DNA of 64,000 nt from positions 554,726-618,725 of the forward strand of contig CAUYUJ010016371.1 of the NCBI GenBank assembly GCA_963575745.1, in the 5' to 3' direction. The notes beneath the pieces are model-generated. The model was not told the DNA's origin, searched no databases, and was given only the letters and a program-made list of their open reading frames with translations. Numbering within the stretch: position 1 is the first letter of the stretch; each line of letters begins with the position of its first letter. This document shows, one piece after another, positions 1-10,670 of this stretch. This DNA is from Prorocentrum cordatum. Taxonomy: Eukaryota; Sar; Dinophyceae; Prorocentrales; Prorocentraceae. Made by a program: the position numbers and the translations under genes.

Positions 1-655
1 GCACTGCGGCATTCGGTGGAGCTTCCTGCGGCGCCACGAAGCGTGTGAGGGGTGTGCCGAAGGGGGGGGGGACGCATGTGGACGGTGGCACTGGGGCCTT
101 TCGGAGGAGCTCCCTATGGCGCCACGAAGCGTGTGAGGGGTGTGCTGAAATGGATGTGGGGGACGCATGTGGACGGTGGCACTGGGGCCTTCGGTGGAGC
201 TTCCTATGGGGCCACGAAGCGCGTGAGGGTTGTAACGAAAAGGGTGGGGGGGACGCATGTGGACGGTGGCACTGGGGCCTTCGGTGGAGCTCCCTCAGGG
301 TCGAGGACACGTGTAAGGGGCCTGTGAAGTGGTGTGCCGAAGTGGTTGGGGGGGACGCATGTGGACGGTGGCACTGGGGCCTTCGGTGGAGCTCCCGATG
401 GGGCCACGAAACTCGGGAGGGGTGTGCCGAAGTGGGTGGGGGGGACGCATCTGGACGGTGGCACTGGGGCCCTCGGTGGAGCTGCCTATGAGGCCACGAA
501 ACGTGGGAGGGGGTGCCGAAGTGGGCTGGGGGGGACGCATGTGGACGGTGACGCTGGGGTCTTCGGTGGAGCTCCCAATGGGGCCTCGAAACGTGGGAGG
601 GGTGTGCCGAAGTGGGTGGGGGGGGCGCATGTGGACGGTACAGTCGGTGTTGATT
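1..655. repeat. 90-bp GC-rich minisatellite, about 7 copies
   Basis: The anchor ACGCATGTGGACGGTG recurs at 72, 163, 253, 355, (445), 535 and, with one change, 625, so the unit is 90 bp with one 102-bp spacing. The array runs off the left edge of the window. Because 90 is a multiple of three, open frames of 30-residue repeats appear on both strands; the 12-bp irregularity near 310-340 breaks them. There is no start context, composition change or domain to suggest a protein, so I call it a satellite. Confidence 0.9.
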
Positions 656-2078
656 AGAGTGGTCAGGGCACAAGGGTAACCTTGATACGGCGGGGTCGAC
701 CTACTGATCAACCTCGCCCTGGATGCCTGGAAGTTTCTTAGAGGTTCGGGCGCGCGCCACGACATGCACCGACGCCCAAGAAACCCAGAGAGGGCGGCGA
801 CTCCCCACGCAGAACGCAAGCAGCAACCCAGGGGACCCTGACAAAACAAAAGGTGATTCTTGTCGTGCGCCCCAGCTGTTATAGGACACGCGTCCCTGAA
901 GCGACAAGGCGGTGGACTGCCTGGTAGCGTCGGGCTGCGCCTCAAACTCCCCCTACTGCTGCAGGCATATCCGCCCCACCTTTATCAGTCGGGGGGGGTG
1001 CGGTCCGCTCTGAGAGCCAGCTCTCTTTGTCGTGCCCGGGCTGTCGTGGGAGATGGCGATTGCTGTGGCGAGGGAGGGCTGGCCCAGAGTGGACAACGAA
1101 CCAGAACGCAGTGAACTGAGGTGAGGGAGGGCATCGAGAAGAAAACTCGTAGGATGGAAAAGACCGAGCCTTGTGCTCAGCATTGCTCGCTATGCGGCGC
1201 CAGTAGGAACGTGACAACCTGCACGGCACCCCATGACAGCCTGCGCAGCGTTCCGGGTCTGTAAGCGGACGCCTGGCAGGCAGCGAAAAAGCTTGCTGGT
1301 ATCGTCAGTGTTGTGCCGAAGTGCTCGTCTGGAAGCTATGAGCATGGAAAGTGCCAGCCTCAAAGCTGCAGGAAGAAGATTACAGCTTCCAGTGCGAGGG
1401 CCTGCTCATCTGGTGGCTGAGAGTGTGCGTGCTCACTGTGAACCCAGCTTAGCTTCCCAACCAATGGGAAGGGGACTCCACAGCACACGTTCGCCCTCGC
1501 CAACTTGAGAGGAAGTGCACGGGCATGACTGAGCAGCGGCAGGAAAGATATGCTCGCGCGACACGCGCTCACTGTCAACAAATTGTGGCAATTGCAATTG
1601 AGGGACGAAAAGAAATGGGTCTTCCGCGAGATGGCACAGCGACCTTACGCGGTGGCTTACATGGGCCGCCAGCGCGGCACGCTACGGTGGAGACGAGGGA
1701 GGTGACGCACCTTCTTACGCGGACAACTTACGCGCGAATGTCGTGCAGTCGAGCCGTTTTTCAGCGTCGCTCAAGTGCAAGCAATGTCCGCGCGGCACTA
1801 CACAAACAATTTGTTCGAATATTCGAAGTAAATCCTCCCGCACCCACCTCTTGAGTGATGGCTGGCACTACCGCGGTAATGAACTCAACACAACAGAGAA
1901 GTGTCCAGACGACCAACATCCAAATCGGGAAACCCCACCTACGTGCGTGCACCTTGCAATAACCATCGCCCACTGCGACGCTGGTACGACCGCCTGTGAG
2001 GCTCGAACCGGCACGCCAACTCGAATATGTTGTGCCCCCCTGGATCTCCCAGAGACTCACACTTAAGAATGACAAGAA
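656..2078. other. Unique-looking DNA, no gene recognised
   Basis: Short open frames exist on both strands (up to about 109 codons) but they overlap one another, have no recognisable motif and show no codon pattern. No repeat or RNA gene was seen. The last 25 bases before 2079 flank the TIR element that follows. Confidence 0.5.
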
Positions 2079-2692
2079 ATTACCCCGGTGCGACCCTACC
2101 TAGAAGTTGGAGCCCCTAGGAAAGCAGCATGAGTTGCTATGCTATGTTATGCTATGCTATGCCATGCTATGCTGCGCTATGCTATGCTATGCTATGTTAT
2201 GCTGCGCTATACTATGCTATGCTATGCTATGCTACGCTATGCTAAGCTATGCTATGTCATGCTGCGCTGTGCTACGCTCAGCTATGCTATGCTATGCTAT
2301 GCTATGCTATGCTCTGGTTGGCTATGTTATGCATTGCTATGCTATGCTAATGCATCGCAGCGTTATGCTAAGCTAAGCTAAGCTAAGCTAACCCTCTAGG
2401 CAGAGCCTAGGTAGGGAATTACACCCATGCTATGCTGTGCTCTGCTATGCTAAAGCTCAGCGAAGCTAAGATGAAGGTAAGCTAAGCTAAGATAAACCTG
2501 AGCTAACATGAAGATAAGCTAAGCTAAGATGGAATAAGCTAAGTTAAGATGAGATAAGCAACGCTAAGCTAAGGGGACGTAACTGGGGGAACCGCGGGGC
2601 GGATACTGGGGGAACCGCCCGGGCCGGTTCTCACTGCCCGGCCCTTTAAGCCAAGAGAGTGAGAACCTTTCTAGGCAGAGCCTAGGTAGGGA
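2079..2692. mobile_element. TIR element filled with TATGC/GCTAA pentanucleotides (copy 1)
   Basis: The left end carries CCCTACCTAG at 2094-2103 and the right end its exact complement CTAGGTAGGG at 2682-2691; weaker complementarity continues inward. A second CTAGGTAGGG lies inside at 2407-2416. The body is a 5-bp repeat, GCTAT from about 2131 to 2360 and GCTAA-like from about 2365 to 2575, then a short unique part. The same order of parts, including the 13 bases outside the left inverted repeat, recurs at 53969-54818, which defines it as a dispersed element. It has no coding capacity except translations of the pentamer. It is probably a non-autonomous DNA element; its class is unknown. Confidence 0.8.
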
Positions 2693-2989
2693 ACAAAGGA
2701 ACAGTGTATCCCGCTCGAATCGTCACATGACCACACAGGAGCGCAGGAAACAAACATAAACTTATTCCACTTGGCCACCCAGGGGCGCGACAATGCTAGT
2801 CTTCTCGTCGCATGGCAACGCCGAGGGGCGCAGAAACATAACCTGTCCTACATTACTCGTCACAGGGCAACACAGGCGGGCGATACGCATACAATCTAAC
2901 TCCATTCGTCACTTTGGAAAGCAAACTGAGCAGAGGACATTTCAATTATCTTTGACTTGAATTGCAGTTCGATTATCCAGTTTGGCTTC

Positions 2990-4334
2990 TAACATTTGGC
3001 TGGTTGGCAACGACCACGAGGGCGACGCTTGCGACGGGTGGGATGATCCTAACCGGCGCGTCGAGTTGGTGGGTCACCTGCGGGTCGGGCAGGACCCTGA
3101 CGGGCGGGTCGGGCGGGTCGCGTGGGCGGGCTTTCAGGGGCGGGTCGGGCGGACGGACTCGAACGGGCGGGCGGGTCGGGCCGAGATATCAACGTAGTGT
3201 GCAATACATGGAGGAAGACATCCACGAGGGCGCTGACGACGCCCACGGCGCGAGGGCGACGCCTATGTACGGCGACGAGGGCGACGAGGACGGGGGCGAC
3301 GAAGACGACGCGGACGATCACGAGGACGACGACGACGAGGACGACGAGGGAGAGGGCGACGACGACGATGACGTTGACGCCGAGGACGACGACGGCCACG
3401 AGGAGGGCGACTGCGACGACGACGACGACGACGAGGGCGACGACTGCAACGACAACCCTGACGGGCGGGTCGAGTGGGCGGGGCGAGAGGCGAGACAGGC
3501 GGACCCTGTGGGGCGGCCGGGCCGGGCGGGATCCTCACCAGCGGGTCGTGGCAGGACGGGCAGGCGGGCGCAAACGGGCGGATCGGGCCGGCGGGCCCCC
3601 CACGGGCGGACGGGTCGGGTCGGGCGGGACACTAGCCGGCGACGAGAGAGAGGGGGAAGTGAGAAGGAGGAGGCCTCAGAAGGCGGCGGGACTTCCCAGA
3701 AACACTCGCGACTTCTTCGAAATGTTCTATGTCTTCGGGGAAGGCCTTGAAAACTTCCCAAAGACCGGGGGACTTCCGAGCTTACTGAGGAGGCCCGCCC
3801 CTTCTCGCTCCCCACCCGGGCTCGCCGCCGATTTAGAGTACTGTGCAATTCGTCCAGCACGACATCCACGAGGGCGACTACGACGAAGACGGCGACGACG
3901 TCGACGATGGCGACGACGACGAGCGCGACGACAGCAACGGGGACGAAGCCGACGACGACCAGGGCGACAAAGGCGACGACGACGACGAACACAACGACGA
4001 GAGGGCCAACACGACAAAGACGATGAAATTGACGACGACGACGACGACGACGACGACCCTAACGGGTGGGCTGGGCGTCCGAATCCTAACGGACAGGCCA
4101 GGACGGCGGACAGGGCGGACAGGGCGGGTGAGTCGGGGCGGGCGGAACATTGAAGTAAGTTGCAGTCCATCCAGCCGGACATCCACGAGGACTACGCCGA
4201 CGAGACGAAGACGTCGACGACGAGGACGACGCCGATGACGATGACGACGACGGAGACGAGGGTGACGACGATGACGCCCACGCCAACGCCGAAGAGGAGG
4301 AGAAGGAGGAGAAGAAGGAGAGGATGAGGACGAC

Positions 4335-4369
<35 letters not shown>

Positions 4370-5070
4370 CGACGAGGACGATTATGAGGGCGACGAATGC
4401 GACGACGACCCTAATGGGCGGGTCGTGCGGGCGGACCCTAACAGGTGGATAGGGCGGGTCGAGCGGGCGTGTCAAGCGGGCGGGACACTACCGAGCGGGT
4501 CGGCCGGACGGGCCCTGACGGGCGGGTCGGGCGGGCGGACCCTAACGGGCGGGCGGGTCGGGTCGACCAGGACATTCGGGTAGCGTGCAAAGTATCCAGC
4601 ATAACACGCACGAGGGATACGACTCTGACGAGGGCGACGACGGCAGCGACGAGTACCCATAACGTCGTCGAGGGCAACGACGAGGGCGACGCCGACGAAG
4701 ACGGCGACGATGAGGGCGACAACGGCCACGACGAACCTAACAGGCGGGTAGAGCAGGCGGACTCTAACAGGCGGTTCCTGCGGGCAGACTCTGGCGGGCG
4801 GGTCGGGCGGGCGGATCCATAACGGGCTGGTGGGGCGGGCCATTCCTGGTGTGCGCGATCCACCCAGCGAACATCAACAAGAGCGACGCCGACGACGGCG
4901 AGGACGACGGCGACAACGATGACGACGACGAGGGCGACAACACCGATGGCGACGAGGGCGACGAGGACGACGACGAGGACGACGACGAGGAGGAGGACGA
5001 CGACGACGAGATCGAGACGACGACGACGACAACGACGAGGACGAGAGCGACAACGGCGACACCCATCTTG
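2990..5070. repeat. Composite satellite: GAC trinucleotide blocks plus G-rich minisatellite
   Basis: Modules repeat in the same order: a G-rich tract built on GGGCGGGTCGGGCGGGCGGA and CCTAACGGGCGGGTCG, then a short unique bridge (GTGCAAT, then ATCCAGC, then ACATCCACGAGGGCGAC in its clearer copies), then a GAC-rich block. Bridges are visible near 3200, 3845, 4155, 4590 and 4855. Long acidic, Arg-rich or Val-rich open frames here are translations of the GAC block in its six frames. The G-rich parts contain four or more G3 runs in close spacing on the plus strand. A related block lies at 7440-8090. Confidence 0.85.
3655..3840. repeat. Dispersed repeat related to 62395-62570
   Basis: Inside the composite satellite, this stretch has repeated GGACTTCCNAG/TTCGAAA-like motifs and ends with AGGCCCGCCCCTTCT followed about 20 bases later by CTCGCCGCCGA. 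The same end, AGGCCCGCCCCCTCT then GTCGCCGCCGA, closes the stretch at 62395-62570. The two copies are diverged and I cannot define exact ends. Confidence 0.5.
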
Positions 5071-5299
5071 CGAACATGAGATCCGCAAAACAGTTTTGAC
5101 ATCCATTTATCTCTCTCTGTCCCTTGTCCCCGCCCGCTAAGTCTATGAACCAGCCACCTTTGGGGGGCTTCTTTTCATACCAACTTCTGAGAGAAGCATT
5201 CAGAAGTGCACACTTATGCGCACTGTACCGCCATGACCGTAATTAATGTGAACTAACAAGCCCGCGGGCAACTCAGCAATTTGATTGAATTGTGTGGAA

Positions 5300-5580
5300 A
5301 GTCGGGCAATAGCGCCGTTCCTGAGTTTCGGGGCCTCTCTGGCCAGGGCGTCCCGGAAAAAATGTGTGGTATCAAGCGGGAGCTGCTGTCGTCGCAGGTG
5401 GGCCGTTGCGAACTTGACTGAATTGCGAAGAGTTTTCGGGCGAGAGCGCCTTCCTGAGTTTCGGGGCCTCTCTGGCCAGGGCGTCTCCGGGTAAATTGTG
5501 AGGAAATATCGAGCGGGAACCGTTGTCGTGTTAGCTGGGCCGTTACCAGTGACACTAAACTGCGAGGAAATTGTCAACGA
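5300..5580. repeat. 133-bp tandem pair, with a third copy at 7205
   Basis: TTCCTGAGTTTCGGGGCCTC followed by TCTGGCCAGGGCGTC begins at 5318 and at 5451, with similar flanks (AATTG, CGAGCGGGA, GGGCCGTT) in both units. A third, diverged copy starts at about 7211 in the same orientation. The two sites flank the fold-back element 5588-7216. Nothing coding was seen; 5070-5300 holds no feature. Confidence 0.75.
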
Positions 5581-5811
5581 GGTCGTTCGAGCGAGTTTTT
5601 TTTATGTTCGGCGATGACGGGCGTCCTGGGGGGGGCGAGGGGGGGTATGACGTAGCGCCCCCCCCCCGCCCGTGTGGCTCGGGCACCGAAGCCGCGCCCG
5701 CGCGCGCGACGCGACGAGCGACGAGCGACGACGACGACGACGACAAAGACGACAAAGACGACGACGCGAGCAGCATGTAGGTGGCGATCTGCCCCACTGC
5801 GCCTGTGTACG

Positions 5812-6093
5812 CCACAACGCTCGCATGCACCACAGCGCGCGTGTATACCACAGCGTCTGCGTACACCGCAACAACCGTGTGCAACGCATCGCCTGTGTAC
5901 ACCATATTGCTTGCGTACATTAAATAGCCGGTGTACATGTGTACACCGCAGCTACCATGTGCAACACAACGCTTGTGTACACCACAGTGCGCGCGTGCAC
6001 CGCAGCGCCTGTGCACGCCACAACGCGCGTCTACACCACAGCATCCGCGTGCAACGCAGCGCTGGTGTACACCACAATGGTTGCGTGCAAAAG
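5812..6093. repeat. 18-bp minisatellite, left arm
   Basis: About 15 units of the type GTGTACACCACAGCGCNT. Six-residue repeats appear in all frames because 18 is a multiple of three. The unit is the reverse complement of the array at 6513-6802. Confidence 0.85.
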
Positions 6094-6179
6094 ACAGGTA
6101 GAAGGAGCATGTACGTGAGGATCTGCTTCGGACAACTAGACGCTACGCAAAGAATGTGCTGATAATCGAATGCGACGTT

Positions 6180-6285
6180 TTTCCATTCTCCCTCCTCCTC
6201 CACCTCCAACACCTCCTCCTCCTCTTTTTCCTCCTCCTCCTTCTCCTCCTCCTCATTCTTCTCCTCCTCCTCCTACCCCCCTGTC
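6180..6285. repeat. CCT-rich microsatellite
   Basis: Interrupted CCT/CTT repeats occupy the spacer between the two 18-bp arms. The rest of the spacer (6286-6512) has no recognised feature. Confidence 0.9.
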
Positions 6286-6512
6286 GTGCGGGTGGGCGCT
6301 ACAGCTCACGTGCGCATCTCAGCGCGCACAGCAGAATTGTAGCTGGAGCCTCCTGGGGGCAGATGGGAGGAATTAGGGTGACGCAGGCGGACTCGGGAGA
6401 CCCCGTAAATTCCGGCGGCGCTCCGTTGTCCAGAAGGATTATTCTCGATTGTTTTCTGCGGTTACCACAAGCGTTCCATTTTGTCATTAGGATGCGTTGT
6501 GACATTATATAT

Positions 6513-6802
6513 GCAAGAGTGGTGCTGTGTTGCGCACGGTTGCTGTGGTGCACACACGCGCCGTGGTGCACACAGGCACTGCAATGCACGCAGGCATTGT
6601 GCTATACACTGGTGCTGTGTTGCACACGACTGATGTGGTGTACGCAAGAGCTGTGGTGTGCACGGGAACAGTTGTGCCCGCGGGCACGGTGGCACAAACT
6701 GACGATGTGTTGCACGCGGCCGCTGTGGTGTACATAGGCGGCGCGGTGTACACTGGCGGTGTGGTGCACGCAGGGACTGTGGTGTACACAGGCGTTGTGA
6801 TG
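6513..6802. repeat. 18-bp minisatellite, right (inverted) arm
   Basis: About 16 units of the type GCTGTGGTGTACACAGGC, the reverse complement of the left arm. An uninterrupted plus-strand frame of 92 codons (6527-6805) encodes degenerate six-residue Val/His/Tyr-rich repeats and is a by-product of the unit length. Confidence 0.85.
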
Positions 6803-7002
6803 TAAATCGCCACCTACATGCTGGCGTTACTCATCCTCCGTCATTCCTGGGCATTCCCAGACGCCGCCGGCGCGAAACGTGACGACATCGACCCCCTCCA
6901 CCCCCTCTAAATGATTGCCGTCAAAGGCCCGGAATAAAAAAGAACAGGCTTCAGCCGCGTCCGCGCGCAGGACGGCTATGAGCGACGAGCGACAAGCCAA
7001 GA

Positions 7003-7049
<47 letters not shown>

Positions 7050-7439
7050 TGCGGACCAAACACCTGTGGAATCCTAAGCGGACACCTGCGCGGATCCCAA
7101 AACTCACGGCAGCAGTGCCCAGAGCGCACTGGGGGGGAGCGTTACGTCATAGGGTGCCGGGGGCGGGGGGGGCGGGGGCCATGACGCCCGTCATGCCCAA
7201 AGCAATAAAGAAACGGGCTCTTCCTGAGTTTGGAGGCCTATCTGGCCAGGGCACTTCGGGGTGAATGAGCAAGAAAATCGAGCGGGAGCCGTTGACGTCC
7301 TTCAAAGTCCCAGATTTGGACGTAAGCCCGCGCTCGAGCGGGAACGTCATTCCCAAAGAAAAATGCTGACGGCGTTGAGGCAAGACCGCCCGGAACTGTT
7401 TCCAAAGATCAGCAATAGCTATTCTTCAGACATGAATAT

Positions 7440-8090
7440 TCGACCACAGCGACGGCGGCGACGACGACCCTAACGGGTGGGTCGGGCGGGCGGACCCTGA
7501 CGGGCGTCGGGCAGGCGGGTCAGCCGGGCGGACCCTAACGGGCGGGTCGACCGGGCGGGCCCTAACAGGCGGAAGGTCGTGCCTAGCGGGATACTAAATT
7601 GGTGCGCGCCTCGTGCAGCAGGACATCCACAACAGCGACGATAACAAAGACGATGACGACGACTACGAGAACGACGACGCCGAAGACGACGATGACAAAG
7701 ACGACGACGACGGCGACGACGACGTCGACGACGATGAGAGACACGACGGCAATCACGACCATAACGGGCGGGTCGGGTGGGCGGACCCTAACGTGCGGGC
7801 TGGCCGGGCGGAATCTCATGGGCAGGCGGGTCGGGCCGGACGTTCAAGTAGTGTGCAATTTATCTAGCAGCAGCAGGGCATCCAAGAGGGCGACGACGAC
7901 AACGACGACGGCGGCGAAGACAAGTACGACAACGACAACGACGACGACGGCGACGACGACAACGACGACGACAACGAGGGCGACAGCGGCGACGACGAAC
8001 CTAACAGGCGGGTCGGGCGGGCGGACTCTAACGGGCGGGTGGGGCGGATCGGGCGGGCGGGCGGGTCAGGCGGGCGGACCTTAAAGGGCT
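7440..8090. repeat. Composite GAC/G-rich satellite, second block
   Basis: Two further modules with the same parts as 2990-5070: GGGCGGACCCTAACGGGCGG-type tracts, bridges near 7600 (CAGGACATCCACAACAGCGA) and 7853, and GAC blocks at about 7635-7760 and 7885-7995. The stretch 7300-7440 in front of it holds nothing recognised. Confidence 0.85.
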
Positions 8091-10215
8091 GGTCTAGAGC
8101 CCTTCCCACGGCAACTCACATACGCATGATGCTGTGTGCATCGAGTAGTGGAGGTGGGTGCCGTATCATGCGCTCAGAATACACTCGCGGGCATCAGCAA
8201 CATGCCTGTGAGTACTGGGAGAGCTTCGAGCACGCCAGTGCATATTCGGACTGCCAGAAGACCATGCCACGTTTTGCACGCGTCGCGTATAGACGGCCGA
8301 TCAGGCGAACGACCAAGGCCATCGGGACAAGTTGGGCCCAGAGGCGCCCGGGTCCTGGACGCGGCCACCCGCTGGGAGCATCGGTCGCCCCCCAGACTTA
8401 CACCTGGGACAGGGTTTACGCTACCCTGGCGGCTGACTGCCGCTCCCTGGCCCCCTGCGGGATCAGCCACCTATCCGACGATCACCGTCGGCGAGCAAGG
8501 AACGTCCCCGTACCCTCCCGTGGCAGCCGTCCGCTGCTCCTTGGCTCTTGTAAAAACTTCTGGCAGCCGTCAGCTGCACCCCTGGTGACATGGGCGAGAG
8601 CAATCAAGGGCCACTAGCTGGCTGGCCAGCCTGCGAGACGTGCCGTCCGGACGGCTCCCAGGCAATCGATGGTCCACTTCCATTCCGTGCACGTCAGTGC
8701 CCCCGGCTTCGGTGGGCACACTTCAGCCAGGAATGGTGCTGGTGGGGCCAGCTGTGGCCACAACACTGCGACGGGAAGGGGCACCTCCTGAGGCCAGCGC
8801 CATCAGAGACAGTTCCAGTGCTGCTGGCAGACCACCATCGCGGGGACCCGCAGGACGGCAGCAGACAGAGTTGCCCGAGGTGCAGCACAGCCCAGACACG
8901 TCTTGGTGATAAGACTGACGAATCTGTTCGCTGACCAGTCTACCCGCTGCGGGCAATGAGCGTTCACATACCGTTCCACTGGACGTGGAATTTACATGCT
9001 AACCTGTGCGGCCGTCAGCCGCTCCCTGGCTCTCTGCCTCTCTCCTCTTCTTCTCTTCTACGGACGGGATGGCCCTCTGCCATTCGTCACCATACACACA
9101 AGGACGGGACTGCCCTCGGCCACGCGTTCTCGCTGGCTAACGCTTTCAAGCTCGTATGGCCACTGGCCGTCCCCTGGCACCGGGCGTCCCCTGGGGGCCC
9201 CCCTCAACCTGGCCGGCAGGTGATGTCAGTACCCACCCGCCCACGCCAAGCGAGGGTCCCACAAGGGCAGGGCGGCCAGTTGCCACATGACCCTGCGGCC
9301 TCGCATCGTTGTGTGGTTAGCCGCCCCCTGGCGCTGGAGTCCCTTGGTGGTCGCCCCTCTCCCGCCGACCTGGCGATGCCATTTCCCGCCAGTCCGGCCC
9401 GCCCTCCCGCGCAATACGCGGTCCTCCGTGCGGCGTCTACGACGTTACCCCTGGCCGGGCTCCCTGGTGCAGTCGCCCCCCGGGGCCTGGTCCATGCTCG
9501 CCTCGCTGCTCGGGACTGGCGTCGTTCTCAGGGTATACGAGATGTGTCGCGGAGTGGTGCAGCCTTCCAGCAGACACCGTGCTCCCCCGGCGCCCCGTCC
9601 CCTCCTACTCGGCATGTTCCGAGCCGCTGCCGCGGCCCTGGCCTTTGGCGCCCTGCGGCGACATGGTCAGTCTGTACCTGGTCACTCCTGGCCACGGTGC
9701 CTGGGCTCGAACGCGTTGCTTCCAGCTCTCCGTTCCTGGTGGCGCACCGCTTTCTGGTTTTCCGGCAGTGGCAGCGCCCTCGCCAGTGTGATGCGTGGTC
9801 GTATGCACGGTGCCGATCAGGCGTTTCCGGCGTGCAGGTCCTAATTCCATCTTTGGCACTTCTGCCTCAGGCCTGCAAGCTGCATCAGCTTCCCTGGGCG
9901 TTGCAGACCACCCAGCCAGTTCCTCCAGCAGCTGCCCCTCAGCCGCCTTCTGAGTGCTGGCCCGGCCGGCTTGCGCGTCGCTCAGTAGCTAATTAGGCTG
10001 GCCCGTGCCCCGGACCCCCTCTCGGCGACTGCTTCACGCGTCTGCCCGCGACCAAAAAAGTATAGACGGCCGCCACGACGCCCCGCATGGAAAGGTGCCA
10101 CTAAGCATCGCAGTCGCAGTGCCTGCGAACACCGTTCAGCCTATGAGCACTACGCTATCCATACACTTGCCACTTCCCTCCCTCGCCCGGTCTTCGTCGG
10201 TCCATCCCGCCCATA
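8091..10215. other. GC-rich region, no gene recognised
   Basis: The longest frame (8956-9996, plus, 346 codons) starts with an ATG but has no domain, is rich in Pro/Ser/Arg/Leu as expected from GC-rich non-coding DNA, and overlaps other open frames. Short phrases such as GTCAGCCGCTCCCTGGC and CCCCTGGTGACATGG recur loosely, hinting at an old repeat of uncertain period. I see no splice-supported exon. Confidence 0.4.
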
Positions 10216-10670
10216 TTGAGCGGCAGGAAATGGAATTCGCGCGAGCGAAACTCGACTGGACGGAACTCACGCAAAACGGAACTCGCACCGACTGACCTCG
10301 CACGGACGGAGATCACACAGACAGAACTCGCACGCGCGGAACTTGTACGGACGAAACTAGCACGGAAAAAACTCGCACGAACGGAATTCGCACGGACGGA
10401 CGGAACTCACAGAAGCGGAACTTCCACGCAGAGAAGATTCAGACTGCTCCACCATTCACGCGGGCGAGTTCCGTCAGTGCGAATTGCGCGCGCGCGAGCT
10501 CCGTCCGGACAAGTTCCACCGCGTGCGAGTTCCGTCTGTGCGAGTCCCGCTCCGTGTGAGTTGATTGCGTGCGAGTTCCGCCTCGTGCGAGCTCCGCGTG
10601 TGTGAGTAGCTACACGCGTGCGAGTCCCGTGCGTGCGAGTTTCGCGCGTGCGAGTTCCGCCGCCTCCGAG
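10216..10670. repeat. 15-bp minisatellite arranged as an inverted repeat
   Basis: From about 10225 to 10435 the unit is GGAACTCGCACGGAC; from about 10460 to 10665 it is the reverse complement, GTGCGAGTTCCGTCC-like. The spacer is about 25 bp, so a single strand could fold into a stem of about 200 bp. The left arm read on the plus strand (10216-10605) gives a five-residue repeat of T-E-L-A-R type that resembles pentapeptide-repeat proteins, but only because the unit is 15 bp. Confidence 0.85.

Larger units (their letters stand above)
5588..7216. mobile_element. 1.6-kb fold-back element with minisatellite arms
   Basis: The left end (TTTTTTATGTTCGGCGATGA, then CGGGCGTC, from about 5592 to 5622) matches the reverse complement of the right end (GACGCCCGTCATGCCCAAAG, then a TTTATTGC-like stretch, 7182-7212). 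Further in, TATGACGTAGCGCC near 5647 is matched inverted by AGCGTTACGTCATA near 7138. Further in again, GCATGTAGGTGGCGAT near 5774 is matched inverted near 6806-6823. It is followed by an 18-bp minisatellite on the left (5812-6093) and the same minisatellite inverted on the right (6513-6802). GAC blocks at 5715-5770 and 6985-7050 are in direct, not inverted, orientation, so the palindrome is incomplete. It encodes no protein that I recognise. Confidence 0.65.

Noticed and set aside
2962-4153. Acidic and Arg-rich proteins of 260-343 codons
   Set aside because: The frames follow GAC blocks and G-rich minisatellite; all six frames are open to a similar extent.
8956-9996. 346-codon plus-strand frame as a gene
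   Set aside because: Pro/Arg/Ser bias of GC-rich non-coding DNA, overlapping open frames, no motif and no splice or leader signal.
10216-10605. Genuine pentapeptide-repeat protein
   Set aside because: The five-residue pattern is forced by a 15-bp DNA unit, and the frame continues into the inverted arm where the pattern is lost.
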